From positions 62,001 through 126,000 of the forward strand of contig NZ_JAFIQX010000011.1 of NCBI RefSeq assembly GCF_017356035.1: a DNA stretch of 64,000 nt. The letters are read 5' to 3'. How positions within the stretch are numbered: position 1 is the stretch's first letter; each line of letters opens with the position of its first letter. The notes under the pieces are model-generated. The model was given only the letters and a program-made list of their open reading frames with translations. It ran no database searches and was not told the origin of the DNA. Positions 8,094 through 19,538 of the stretch are shown piece by piece. A program made the translations under genes and the position numbers. This stretch comes from Longitalea luteola. GTDB taxonomy: Bacteria; Bacteroidota; Bacteroidia; Chitinophagales; Chitinophagaceae.

Positions 8094-10001
8094 ATGATTA
8101 AGCAATTAATTACAATATCCCTCATGATCGGCGTGTTTTGCTCAGCCCGGGCACAATATGATCCTGATAAAGTAAGTAAGAAAGCAAAAGCGCTGTTTGA
8201 AAAAGCATATGGCATAGCCATGAATGGCAATTACAATGAAAGCATAAAGACATTGCAGGATGCCATTAAAATAGAGCCCCGCTACCTCGAAGCTTTTCTT
8301 TCCATCGCCGGATTGTATTTTGAACAGAAGAATTACAAGAGCGCCATCGAGAACTATGAAAAAGCCAAAGCCATAGATAGCAGTTGGTTCAAAGATTATA
8401 ACCTGCCCTACTCCATCAACCTGGCCGGTACAGGCGAATTTGTAAAAGCCTTACAGGCGGTGAACGAGTTCCTTACCCTGCCTAACCTGAATGAACAAAG
8501 CCTGAAGGCAGCTAATTACCGCCGCAAGACCTATGAGTTTGCCATTGAATACAGCAAGCAGCACCCGAATGGTAATTACAAGTTCGAACCGCAGAATATG
8601 GGCGACAGCATCAACAGCGTGCATCTTGAATATTTTCCAACGCTTACCATCGATGATAAAGAATTTATTTTTACCCGGCGGGTAAATGGCAATGAAGAAT
8701 TCTATGAATCGAAATTTGAAAATGGTCACTGGACAAAAGCCCAACCGCTGCCTGGCGACATCAATTCAAACCTCAACGAAGGTGCGCAGAACATTTCGCA
8801 GGATGGTCAGTGGCTGATCTTTACCGGCTGCAATTTCCCTTATGGGTTAGGCAGCTGCGACCTGTATATTTCCTACCGCACGCCCGATGGCTGGAGTAAA
8901 CCGGAGAATATGGGCAACCGGATAAATACCGAATCGTGGGAATCCGCGCCCAGCCTGTCGCCCGATAAGCGCGATCTGTATTTTGCCAGCGGCCGCCTCG
9001 GCGGATATGGCGGTCAGGACCTGTACGTGTGTCACCTGTTACCTAATGGCCGTTGGAGCGATCCCGAAAACCTGGGCCCCGAAATAAATTCTATCGGTGA
9101 TGAGAATGCGCCTTTTATTCATGCCGATAATCAAACCCTGTACTTTACCTCAAGCGGCCATCTGGGTTATGGCGGCACCGACCTGTTCATGGCTAAAAAA
9201 CAAGCGAAAGGCTGGTCAAAGCCCCTTAATCTTGGCTACCCCATCAATACCATTGAAAATGAAGGCAGCCTGGTGATTGCCGCCGATGGCAAAACCGCTT
9301 ATTATACCAGCGACCGCAGCGATAGCAGGGGCGGCCTTGATCTGTATTCATTTGAATTACGCGAAGATGTAAGACCGGCCCGCACCCTGTGGGTAAAAGG
9401 AAAGGTGTACGATAAAAAAACGTTGAAAGGATTGCCATCCGGAGTTGAACTAACCGACCTGAGCACCCGCGATGTAATGAGCCGGGTACAGACGGACGCC
9501 ACCGGCAATTACCTCATCACCTTACCCGTTGGCAAAGACTATGCGTTCAATGTAAAACGCCGGGGCTATCTGTTCTTTTCGGAAAATTTTCCATTGAGCC
9601 AGAAAGGTGCTGATTCTACTTATAACATCGATATTCCCTTACAACCGATTGAAGCCAATGCGAGCGTTGTGCTGAAAAATATCTTCTTTGACCTGGGCAA
9701 GTTCGATCTGAGGCCGGAATCAACCATCGAGCTTGATAACATTTTCCAGTTGCTGAAAGAGAACCCGACGCTGAAGATCCAGATCAGCGGACATACCGAT
9801 AACATAGGTAAAGCAACCGACAATATGACCCTCTCGAACAACCGGGCACAGGCCGTGGTAAAATACCTCATGAGCAAAGGTATTGAAGCCGCCCGCCTTA
9901 CCTTCAAAGGATACGGCGCTACCAAACCAGTTGCCGATAACGATACTGAGCAGGGAAGAGCGCAGAATAGAAGAACGGAGTTGCAGGTGGTGAGTCAATA
10001 A
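8094..10001 (+). CDS. PorE-like protein: TPR, PD40 propeller, CRD and OmpA domains
   Basis: 635 residues. Signal peptide (MIKQLITISLMIGVFCSARA), TPR repeats about 30-130 (EKAYGIAMNGNYNESIKTL), a WD40-like PD40 beta-propeller about 170-425 with repeated blades (YFASGRLGGYGGQDLYV, YFTSSGHLGYGGTDLF, YYTSDRSDSRGGLDLYS), a carboxypeptidase-regulatory-like domain about 430-510, and an OmpA C-terminal peptidoglycan-binding domain about 525-633 (ISGHTDN, NRR). This exact order is that of PorE, the T9SS component that ties the secretion complex to peptidoglycan in Porphyromonas gingivalis. Here there is no lipobox cysteine after the signal. Bacteroidota genomes carry many paralogues with this architecture, so a role in T9SS is likely but not proven. 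No other por gene is adjacent. Confidence 0.85.
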   Translation: MIKQLITISLMIGVFCSARAQYDPDKVSKKAKALFEKAYGIAMNGNYNESIKTLQDAIKIEPRYLEAFLSIAGLYFEQKNYKSAIENYEKAKAIDSSWFKDYNLPYSINLAGTGEFVKALQAVNEFLTLPNLNEQSLKAANYRRKTYEFAIEYSKQHPNGNYKFEPQNMGDSINSVHLEYFPTLTIDDKEFIFTRRVNGNEEFYESKFENGHWTKAQPLPGDINSNLNEGAQNISQDGQWLIFTGCNFPYGLGSCDLYISYRTPDGWSKPENMGNRINTESWESAPSLSPDKRDLYFASGRLGGYGGQDLYVCHLLPNGRWSDPENLGPEINSIGDENAPFIHADNQTLYFTSSGHLGYGGTDLFMAKKQAKGWSKPLNLGYPINTIENEGSLVIAADGKTAYYTSDRSDSRGGLDLYSFELREDVRPARTLWVKGKVYDKKTLKGLPSGVELTDLSTRDVMSRVQTDATGNYLITLPVGKDYAFNVKRRGYLFFSENFPLSQKGADSTYNIDIPLQPIEANASVVLKNIFFDLGKFDLRPESTIELDNIFQLLKENPTLKIQISGHTDNIGKATDNMTLSNNRAQAVVKYLMSKGIEAARLTFKGYGATKPVADNDTEQGRAQNRRTELQVVSQ

Positions 10002-10040
10002 TAGTACTCACAATAAGGCATAACTATCCCTGGGAATCAG

Positions 10041-10068
10041 TTCCAGGTTACAAGTTGCAGGTTTCAGG
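10041..10068. repeat. Short copy of the GGTTACAAGTTGCAGGTTTCAGG-type repeat
   Basis: The spacer between the PorE-like gene and dprA carries ccaggttacaagttgcaggt followed by ttcaggg, one arm of the repeat family found in longer form at 23415-23497, 32281-32510 and 42879-43000. Confidence 0.6.
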
Positions 10069-10130
10069 GCTCTGCCTGTGTGTATCTGTATTCCTTGTAA
10101 CATAAAGCACGTATCTTAGTTAAAGTTTCA

Positions 10131-11255
10131 ATGGCACCATTAACCATGACGATAACTAACGATCTGCTATACCAGCTGGCATTAACCCAGGTACCCCAAA
10201 TAGGTTGCGTACATGCCAAACTGTTAATTCAACAATTCCATACGGCGGAAGCCATCTTTAAGGCACGCATTGCTGAACTGGAAAAAACAGAAGGCATCGG
10301 ATCTGTTCGTGCGCGGTGCATTAAATCGTTTAAACAGTTCAGCCAGGCCGAAAAAGAGATCGCCTTCATAGAAAAACATCACATAAAACCACTGTTTGTA
10401 AACCAACCCGATTATCCGCAGCGGCTTTTACATTGTTACGATTCCCCTACCCTGCTTTTCTTCCGGGGAGAAACCGATCTTAACGCAGCCCGCGTAATAG
10501 CGGTTATCGGAACAAGGCATCACACCAGCTACGGCAAACAACTTACTGAAAAGCTTATAGCCGAACTGGCCGAGTACAACGTGCTGGTGGTAAGCGGGCT
10601 CGCTTTCGGCATCGATGCCCTGGCGCATAAAGCAGCGCTGAAAAACGACCTGCCTACCATAGGTGTACTGGCCCATGGGCTCAATTCCCTGTACCCGTCA
10701 GAACACGCTGCACTGGCAAAAGACATGATAAAACAGGGCGGCGGATTGCTCACTGAATATTACAGTGATGTTACAGCGGAGAAACACCATTTCCCCATCC
10801 GCAACCGGATCGTAGCCGGCATGTGCGATGCCGTAGTGGTCATTGAAACCGGCATAAAAGGCGGCAGTATGATCACGGCTGAATTGGCGAATGGGTATAA
10901 CCGCGATGTTTTTGCCTTCCCGGGCAAGACAACCGATGCCAAAAGTGCAGGCTGCAATGCCCTTATTAAAAGCAATAAAGCGATTTTAGTCACAGAAACA
11001 CAGGAATTGGCAGCGGTCATGGGTTGGAATTTGCCAGCGGCTAAAAAGATTCGACCCCAAAAAGAACTTTTTGTTGACTTAAATGAGGTCGAAAAAACTA
11101 TTGTAGATATCCTCCACGAAAAGCAACCCGTGCATATTGACGAATTGAACCTCCGCTGCGGGCTCAGCACCAGCTCCATGGCAGCCGCCATCCTCAACCT
11201 GGAATTGCAGAACATTATACTGGCACTGCCTGGGAAGATGTATCAACTCGTTTAA
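10131..11255 (+). CDS. dprA: DNA-processing protein DprA
   Basis: 374 residues. DprA loads RecA onto incoming single-stranded DNA during natural transformation; the gene is also retained in many bacteria not known to be competent. Visible are an N-terminal helical HHH/SAM-like region (about 1-100), the Rossmann-like DprA core with GTRHHTSYG (about 127-135), VVSGLAFGIDALAHKAAL, LAHGLNSLYPSEH and HHFPIRNRIVAG, and a C-terminal winged-helix domain (about 310-374, EKTIVDILHEKQPVHIDEL). The ATG at 10131 is followed in frame by ATG 10146, so the exact start is uncertain by 5 residues. It converges with the collagen-like lipoprotein gene. Confidence 0.97.
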   Translation: MAPLTMTITNDLLYQLALTQVPQIGCVHAKLLIQQFHTAEAIFKARIAELEKTEGIGSVRARCIKSFKQFSQAEKEIAFIEKHHIKPLFVNQPDYPQRLLHCYDSPTLLFFRGETDLNAARVIAVIGTRHHTSYGKQLTEKLIAELAEYNVLVVSGLAFGIDALAHKAALKNDLPTIGVLAHGLNSLYPSEHAALAKDMIKQGGGLLTEYYSDVTAEKHHFPIRNRIVAGMCDAVVVIETGIKGGSMITAELANGYNRDVFAFPGKTTDAKSAGCNALIKSNKAILVTETQELAAVMGWNLPAAKKIRPQKELFVDLNEVEKTIVDILHEKQPVHIDELNLRCGLSTSSMAAAILNLELQNIILALPGKMYQLV

Positions 11256-11259
11256 GCGA

Positions 11260-11291
11260 ATTAAAGCACACGATCAGCTGCCCGCTTTAAT
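11260..11291. terminator. Possible bidirectional hairpin between dprA and the collagen-like gene
   Basis: ATTAAAGC (11260-11267) and GCTTTAAT (11284-11291) are perfect 8-base arms around a 16-base loop in the 31-base gap between convergent genes. The right arm overlaps the stop codon of the minus-strand gene. The T-run is short, so the call is tentative. Confidence 0.4.
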
Positions 11292-11823
11292 ACGGAAGGT
11301 TATAATACTTACATACTGCATAATAATCTGTGAAATCTATGGCAGGCAAACCGATGCGTCCACCAGCAGTAGCGGTATTGGCGTAAATACGAATGATCCT
11401 GATATTGGTGTATTCTTCGCCTGCTCCTGAAACCTTTGAGATGGTAAAATTCGCTTTATTGCTGAAATGAGACCAGTATACCCGGTAATCGCTGGTGCCA
11501 TTGAGGCCGAATCCAGGGATCGGATATATATTACCACTTGATCTCACCAGGTATACAAACCAGGCACTACGGTTCATGGTATCAGCTGTAGTGGTTACCG
11601 TCAGAGCAGCGATGGCTGAAGTGGCAAAATTATGTGCGCCGTATGTATACTGGGTCACATTGGCATTGCCTGCTATGCCTTGTGGCCCCTGGGCGCCGGC
11701 TGGACCTTGTGGGCCGGCCGGTCCGGCGGGACCTGCAGGTCCCTCGTCGCCCTTTTTACAGGCAGAAAAAATGAGTAAGACTGCAACAAGTGAGCTGCAT
11801 GCGAAAGTCAGCGTCTTTTTCAT
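11287..11823 (-). CDS. Collagen-like surface lipoprotein
   Basis: 178 residues. The N-terminus has a type II signal with lipobox LIFSAC (Cys22) followed by KKGDE, which resembles the acidic/lysine surface-export signal after the lipid Cys in Bacteroidota, so surface display is likely (inference). Residues 25-54 are ten uninterrupted Gly-X-Y triplets rich in proline and alanine (GPAGPAGPAGPQGPAG), a collagen-like stretch. The remaining ~125 residues form a small unassigned domain rich in Thr, Ala and Asn. Family knowledge: short collagen-triplet lipoproteins with such a C-terminal domain occur in Chitinophagaceae; their role is unknown. A trimeric stalk is the obvious structural reading. Confidence 0.8.
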   Translation of the reverse strand: MKKTLTFACSSLVAVLLIFSACKKGDEGPAGPAGPAGPQGPAGAQGPQGIAGNANVTQYTYGAHNFATSAIAALTVTTTADTMNRSAWFVYLVRSSGNIYPIPGFGLNGTSDYRVYWSHFSNKANFTISKVSGAGEEYTNIRIIRIYANTATAGGRIGLPAIDFTDYYAVCKYYNLPY

Positions 11824-12176
11824 AAATTAAAAAATTAATGGTTTGATAAGGAATGAATACTCCAAAACTGGCTTGAATTAGCAATATTCACAATACCACT
11901 TTGGTGGAAATGTGAGTGGTTTGTATTACTAAAAGGGGACCTTTTCGGGCAGGTAATAGAGACAGAAGGCTATTCAGGTGATTTCTAAGACCTTCAGGAA
12001 CCTTTTGGCCGGTGGATAATACCACAAAGCGGTAATAGGAATACTACAAACAGGCAACAGGACTGCCCGCTTTTTCTTACCTTTGACGTCCCTGTCAAAT
12101 TGGCTCTATACCAAAGTGTAGCATCCTTTTTGACCGGATGTAACTTTGAAATTTTAAAATAATTAACCGCTATATC
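11824..12176. other. Divergent intergenic region upstream of secA
   Basis: Holds the promoters of the lipoprotein gene (minus) and secA (plus). An imperfect inverted repeat around AATACCACT ... AGTGGTTTGTATT (about 11892-11925) lies close to the lipoprotein start and might be an operator. A secA -7 box is annotated separately. No small gene is convincing. Confidence 0.5.
12078..12085 (+). promoter_or_regulatory. Probable -7 box (TACCTTTG) of secA
   Basis: Exact TAnnTTTG match about 91 bases before the secA ATG, which implies a leader of roughly 85 nucleotides. No clear -33 TTTG is visible at the expected distance. Confidence 0.5.
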
Positions 12177-15512
<3,336 letters not shown>

Positions 15513-15543
15513 CAGCGTATATAAAAGGCAAAATTTATATAAG

Positions 15544-15573
15544 AGCATCTGTTGAAAAACAGGTGCTTTTTTT
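15544..15573 (+). terminator. Intrinsic terminator of secA
   Basis: AGCATCTGTT (15544-15553) pairs with AACAGGTGCT (15558-15567), with one G-U, around a GAAA tetraloop, and is followed by a run of T. It lies 32 bases after the secA stop. Confidence 0.9.
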
Positions 15574-15835
15574 ATATGGATAACGCTCACTTACAGACTG
15601 TACCTTAAAAATCATGACCACTGCTACCACTTACTGGTAATTTTTGCAGCAAAGACCGCCGTTTTCTGGCAAAACGGTGTATTTTAGTTTTTTAAATGCA
15701 TGCCAAAGTTAAAACCCTGGCATCGATGACGTACCATTGAAGACTCCGGAACATCCTATTACCGCGATTTGTACTTGCCTGTTCGCCCTGAAAAAGGTAT
15801 GAATTTTACCGGGTAGCATTTTTTATAAAGCCTAA
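15574..15835. other. Intergenic spacer after the secA terminator
   Basis: About 260 bases leading to the methyltransferase gene. No TAnnTTTG box close to the next start, no repeat of the families described elsewhere and no plausible small gene were seen. Confidence 0.4.
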
Positions 15836-16351
15836 ATGAACGTTTATATGGAGTCGCCGTCAATTGCAAAACATTTACGTGATATCATCATAATGCCTTT
15901 TACGGTCACATTTATTGTTCCTTACTTATTATACGACAGCAAAGATGTGCTGATACCACATTCCCTGACCCTCAAACTCACCGGCTGGCTGATAGCGGTT
16001 GTGGGTTCTGCCCTGTTTGTATACACTGTTTTTCTTTTTAAAACATTGGGGCAGGGCACACTGGCTCCGTGGGAACCTACCAAAAAATTAATCGTGGAAG
16101 GACCTTATCGGTATTGCCGCAATCCCATGATCTCCGGGGTATTCTTTATGATAACCGGGGAAGGGCTCATGTTGTATTCCAGCCATATCCTGGCCTGGGC
16201 GGTAGCCTTCTTTATCATCAATACGCTTTATTTCATTTTTGTGGAAGAACGCAGCATGATGCAGCGCTTTGGCAGCGATTATCTCAAGTATAAAAAACAT
16301 GTACCGCGGTGGTTACCCCGGTTACGTCCTTTCAGGCTATTGAATAGCTAA
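15836..16351 (+). CDS. Isoprenylcysteine carboxyl methyltransferase (ICMT)/PEMT-like membrane protein
   Basis: 171 residues with several membrane segments (about 18-32, 45-70, 103-140). The C-terminal half carries the family signature EGPYRYCRNPMISG, followed by FVEERSMMQRFGSDYLKYKK and a terminal VPRWLPRL, as in bacterial ICMT-like methyltransferases that use SAM on membrane lipids or isoprenoids. The true substrate is unknown. ATG 15836 is used; ATG 15848 is an alternative. It converges with the DUF1080 lipoprotein gene with a gap of only 8 bases, so transcripts must overlap or terminate inside coding sequence. Confidence 0.85.
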   Translation: MNVYMESPSIAKHLRDIIIMPFTVTFIVPYLLYDSKDVLIPHSLTLKLTGWLIAVVGSALFVYTVFLFKTLGQGTLAPWEPTKKLIVEGPYRYCRNPMISGVFFMITGEGLMLYSSHILAWAVAFFIINTLYFIFVEERSMMQRFGSDYLKYKKHVPRWLPRLRPFRLLNS

Positions 16352-16359
16352 CTAACTTA

Positions 16360-17184
16360 CTATTTCTTGCTTTTAATGTCCGCCTCCAGGTTGCGAATGT
16401 CTACTTTCCTGAAATCGATAGGCTGTCCCTCACTTTGCAGGGCAATGAATCCTGATGATAATATCTTACCATCCTGCTTCATCTTTGGATCAAAGTTCTG
16501 AACCACTTCGCCGCCGATCTGTGGTTTTGAATATTGCATTACCGTATCACCGTTTACAATATGGGTTATCAGTGAATCGCCCAGCACAATGAGTTCTGCA
16601 CGTACCCATTCATCTTTATCGTATGTTTTGGAACTGGAATTTATGCAATGGCGGGTGTCGAGCTTGCCATTATAAACAATGTGAGTGCCCGGCGAGCACA
16701 TGTTGCCGGTAGTACGGGGCTTGCCATCGCCCAGGCCGGCCAGCAACTGAAATTCGATGGAGATCGGCCAGTTCTGTTCTTTGGGCATGGTACGCGGATC
16801 CTGCGAATGGAACATGATACCACTGTTAAGCAGCGTGTACGAGGGAGCGTCCTTTTTCCATTCATCGGCAAAGCGGTATTCCACTACCAGATGGTAATAC
16901 GAAAAAGGCGTTTTATAATACAGATGCCCGAATTGATCGTTATAAGCGCCATACTGATCGTACCGGACCTTGATCATGCTGTCTTCTACCCGGAAGGTAT
17001 TTCCGAAATTCTCGCCTACCTCATGGTGGTTTATCTTTACGATCCAGTCGTTTATGTCGCGGCCGTTGAATAAAGATACCCAGCCATTTTTTACAGCCTG
17101 ACCCTTACGGGCTGTTTGGCAGGCAGCCAATATTGTAACAATAGCATATAACAGGCAATTGCGAATAAAAAATCCTGTGCGCAT
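16360..17184 (-). CDS. DUF1080 (3-keto-disaccharide hydrolase domain) lipoprotein
   Basis: 274 residues. Lipobox ILAAC (Cys22) indicates a lipoprotein. Residues about 33-265 match the DUF1080/3-keto-disaccharide hydrolase fold: WVSLFNGRDINDWIVK near the start, NSGIMFHSQD, SIEFQLLAG, and the end GFIALQSEGQPIDFRKVDIRNL. Family knowledge: this concanavalin-like domain occurs in secreted glycan-processing proteins and has been linked to hydrolysis of 3-keto-glycosides. It lies downstream of the cytochrome c gene on the same strand with about 140 bases between, so co-transcription is possible. No oxidoreductase partner making 3-keto sugars is adjacent. Confidence 0.88.
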   Translation of the reverse strand: MRTGFFIRNCLLYAIVTILAACQTARKGQAVKNGWVSLFNGRDINDWIVKINHHEVGENFGNTFRVEDSMIKVRYDQYGAYNDQFGHLYYKTPFSYYHLVVEYRFADEWKKDAPSYTLLNSGIMFHSQDPRTMPKEQNWPISIEFQLLAGLGDGKPRTTGNMCSPGTHIVYNGKLDTRHCINSSSKTYDKDEWVRAELIVLGDSLITHIVNGDTVMQYSKPQIGGEVVQNFDPKMKQDGKILSSGFIALQSEGQPIDFRKVDIRNLEADIKSKK

Positions 17185-17287
17185 AAAGGATAGTGTTCTT
17201 TATGCGGAAGATACAGGAATATCGTGAAACGCAAAACGGCAAATGACCCAAGGTGCTAATTCTCCCTGGTCTATCGCATTAACTGTA

Positions 17288-17327
17288 GCCTTTGTGCCTT
17301 TATGCCTTTGTGCCTCGTTGCGCCTTT
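17288..17327. repeat. Short direct repeat (GCCTTTGTGCCTTTATGCC words)
   Basis: Between the cytochrome and DUF1080 genes the words gcctttgtgc, ctttatgcct, ttgtgcctcg and ttgcgcc follow each other, a degenerate ~9-base direct repeat. It is another of the simple intergenic repeat types of this genome. Confidence 0.5.
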
Positions 17328-17934
17328 ATTGTTGCTGCTGCATATTATTGAGTTTGGCAGGAGGCACTACATTCTTGATCGGCTTGATCGATTTCAGGTA
17401 TGCAAAAATAGCTTTCAGGTCTTCATCACTTGCATGTCTGAATTCCTGCCAGGGCATCGGCGGCAACAGTGGGCGGCTGTTATCGAGCCCTTTATATTTC
17501 CCTTCCCGGATCGCTTTGAAGAATTGCTGTTCGGTCCAGCTACCGATACCGGTTGAATCCGGCGTAAGATTCGCAGAGTAAGAAATGCCCCAGGGCCCTA
17601 CATAATTGGTGAGCATCTGGTTGAATAAAATCCAGTTCCTGGCAGTACCGGCATCATATTTCGCTACAGGCATATCAGCCGGATGGCCCGACAACATTCT
17701 GTCGGTATCAAATTCAGGTCCCTGCGGCCCCATTTTTTTAGGGGTATGACAATCGTTACAGCCCATAATAGTCACCAGGTATTGGCCCCGCTTTACCATA
17801 CTATCGGGCGACATGGCTTCTTTGTTTGTTGATGCGTCTTTATGGCCAGGCTCGGCAGCGTTGGGTTGGTTACAGAAAACGAATATTACGGTCGTGCATA
17901 TAAGAGTGCCGGCTATTTCAAGAATTTTTTTCAT
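17326..17934 (-). CDS. Monoheme c-type cytochrome
   Basis: 202 residues from ATG 17934 (MKKILEIAGTLICTTVIFVF, an export signal); the longer upstream reading begins with 14 residues that look non-coding. One heme-binding motif CNDCH is at residues 59-63 (VTIMGCNDCHTP), and a candidate axial Met follows in LPPMPWQEF. The C-terminal segment DEDLKAIFAYLKSIKP is typical of periplasmic class I cytochrome c domains. Cys21 does not sit in a good lipobox, so a soluble or anchored form are both possible. Electron partners are not adjacent. Confidence 0.88.
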   Translation of the reverse strand: MKKILEIAGTLICTTVIFVFCNQPNAAEPGHKDASTNKEAMSPDSMVKRGQYLVTIMGCNDCHTPKKMGPQGPEFDTDRMLSGHPADMPVAKYDAGTARNWILFNQMLTNYVGPWGISYSANLTPDSTGIGSWTEQQFFKAIREGKYKGLDNSRPLLPPMPWQEFRHASDEDLKAIFAYLKSIKPIKNVVPPAKLNNMQQQQ

Positions 17935-18075
17935 ATGCGAGTCATTTTGGTTACAAGTACAGCATTGGTGAAGCACTTAATTTACTGCAATACGACCCCA
18001 CAAGGAAGATTTACTAATATATATCATGTTGTGAATGATACTTTTTGATCTATATCAACCCGGCGTTAAACAACA

Positions 18076-18125
18076 AAGGTGTGCCACGATTTCCTTTGAT
18101 TGCGCTCAGGAACGTGGCACACCTT
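18076..18125. repeat. AGGTGTGCCAC palindrome, copy 1 (probable terminator)
   Basis: AAGGTGTGCCACG (18076-18088) and CGTGGCACACCTT (18113-18125) are perfect 13-base arms around a 24-base centre. It lies just after the stop of the minus-strand amidohydrolase gene (18150), where it can act as a terminator, and upstream of the cytochrome gene. Similar hairpins occur at 35554-35602 and 53966-54013. Confidence 0.8.
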
Positions 18126-18149
18126 AGTGCGATTAGTACATCGTAATTC

Positions 18150-19457
18150 TTATTTCAACTCATACTTGTATTTATAGCGGTCGTACAATTGCTTTTGTTT
18201 GTTCTCAAGGCTTACCTGGCGGCCCTGGATAAAAGCATGTACAATGATGCTGGTACGCATGTCCAGGATATCGCCTTCACTTATTATAATGTTGGCATCT
18301 TTACCCGCTTCCAGCGACCCTGTTTTATCATCAATGCCCAGGATCCTGGCTGCGTTCAGGGTAATGGCCTGTAATGCCTGTTCTTTGGTCAATCCATAAG
18401 ACGCTGCTGTGCCCGCATTAAAAGGCAGGTTACGATAACGGCTTTCAGCATGTTCGTCATTCAGCGCAAACAATACCCCTGCCTTTTGCAATTGGGCAGG
18501 CGTTTTAAATGGTTGGTCTATATCATCATCTTCTGAAGTGGGCAGCGCATGCTCGTCTTCCAGGATCACGGCAATATTGTATTGCTTCAGCAGGTCGGCG
18601 ATCTGGAAGCTTTCACTGCCGCCAACGATCACCACGTCAAACCCGAACTCCTTTACAAAATCTATCGCGATGAGCATTTGCTTAACCTGGTTAGCATGCA
18701 CAAACAATTTCTGGGTTTTATTGAAAAGGCCTTTCAGCGCCTCAAGCTTCAGGTTGGTTTCCTTGTGCGTGGTTTCCTGCAGGTAAACTTTGGCCTGACG
18801 GAATATGGTTTTGATCTCATCTACTTTTTTCAGCGCCTCCTTAGCCGGATCAGTCGGCGGCTGCGGAATACCTGCAAAAACAGCAAAGCGGCTGGGCCGG
18901 CTGATAAATGTGGGCATGTTCAGGTGAATGGCATTGTCTGTTTTGTAGGCTGCATCTTCCCAGTTCCATGCATCCAGTTGTACTACGGAAGATGAACCGC
19001 TGATGGTGCCACCCTGGGGCGTAACACCCGCCAGTAAAATTCCATTTGCCTTCAGCGTGTTGATGATCTTTGAATCGGTATTGTATGCTACAATAGAGCG
19101 GATACTGTTATTGTATTCACCCAGTTCAGAAAAATCGTTCGACCCTCTTACGCCATTGGCTATCTCCTTTAACCCAAGATCCGTAACCGGCAATATTAAA
19201 CCGGGATATACCTGTTTACCCTTCACATCAACCACTTTGGCATCGGCTGCAACAGTGATATTGGCGCCTACCTGAACGATCTTTCCATTATTCACCTCGA
19301 TGGTGCCATTTTCAATGACCTGGCCATTTCCTACGTGTATCGTACCGTTAGTAATGTATAATTTACCGGCATACGGTTTTGCCGGATATACATCTTCCTG
19401 CGCCTGCAAAGCAACAGCAGCCGCGAGAAAGTGTATGTATATGATTAGCTTCTTCAT
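18150..19457 (-). CDS. Secreted amidohydrolase-fold protein lacking the HxH metal motif
   Basis: 435 residues from ATG 19457 (MKKLIIYIHFLAAAVALQAQ signal peptide). The composite-domain start (YITNGTIHVGNGQVIENGTI, then DVKGKQVYPGL) and the end (QALQAITLNAARILGIDDKT, GSLEAGKDANIIISEGDIL) are those of amidohydrolases. At the place where active members read PGLIDxHxH, this one reads YPGLILPVTDLGLKEI, so the first two metal ligands are absent. It may be inactive, bind metal differently, or act as a partner of the larger amidohydrolase encoded just upstream (about 80 bases, same strand). The family is often labelled imidazolonepropionase- or prolidase-like. Confidence 0.88.
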   Translation of the reverse strand: MKKLIIYIHFLAAAVALQAQEDVYPAKPYAGKLYITNGTIHVGNGQVIENGTIEVNNGKIVQVGANITVAADAKVVDVKGKQVYPGLILPVTDLGLKEIANGVRGSNDFSELGEYNNSIRSIVAYNTDSKIINTLKANGILLAGVTPQGGTISGSSSVVQLDAWNWEDAAYKTDNAIHLNMPTFISRPSRFAVFAGIPQPPTDPAKEALKKVDEIKTIFRQAKVYLQETTHKETNLKLEALKGLFNKTQKLFVHANQVKQMLIAIDFVKEFGFDVVIVGGSESFQIADLLKQYNIAVILEDEHALPTSEDDDIDQPFKTPAQLQKAGVLFALNDEHAESRYRNLPFNAGTAASYGLTKEQALQAITLNAARILGIDDKTGSLEAGKDANIIISEGDILDMRTSIIVHAFIQGRQVSLENKQKQLYDRYKYKYELK

Positions 19458-19538
19458 TGTAAACTCTTTTTTAAATTTTAATGCGGCACCGGGCAATCGT
19501 TCATTATAAAAAAGAACGAGCCCATTGCCGATTGACGG

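Noticed and set aside
11495-11830. Plus-strand frame with Gly/Pro-rich repeats opposite the collagen-like gene
   Set aside because: The GPA-like repeat is a mirror effect of the Gly-X-Y codons on the other strand; the minus-strand product has a proper lipobox.
18150-19496. Pseudogene call for the 435-residue amidohydrolase because of the missing HxH
   Set aside because: The frame is intact from signal peptide to a normal C-terminal amidohydrolase motif and lies in an apparent operon; loss of HxH without other decay suggests a maintained non-classical domain.
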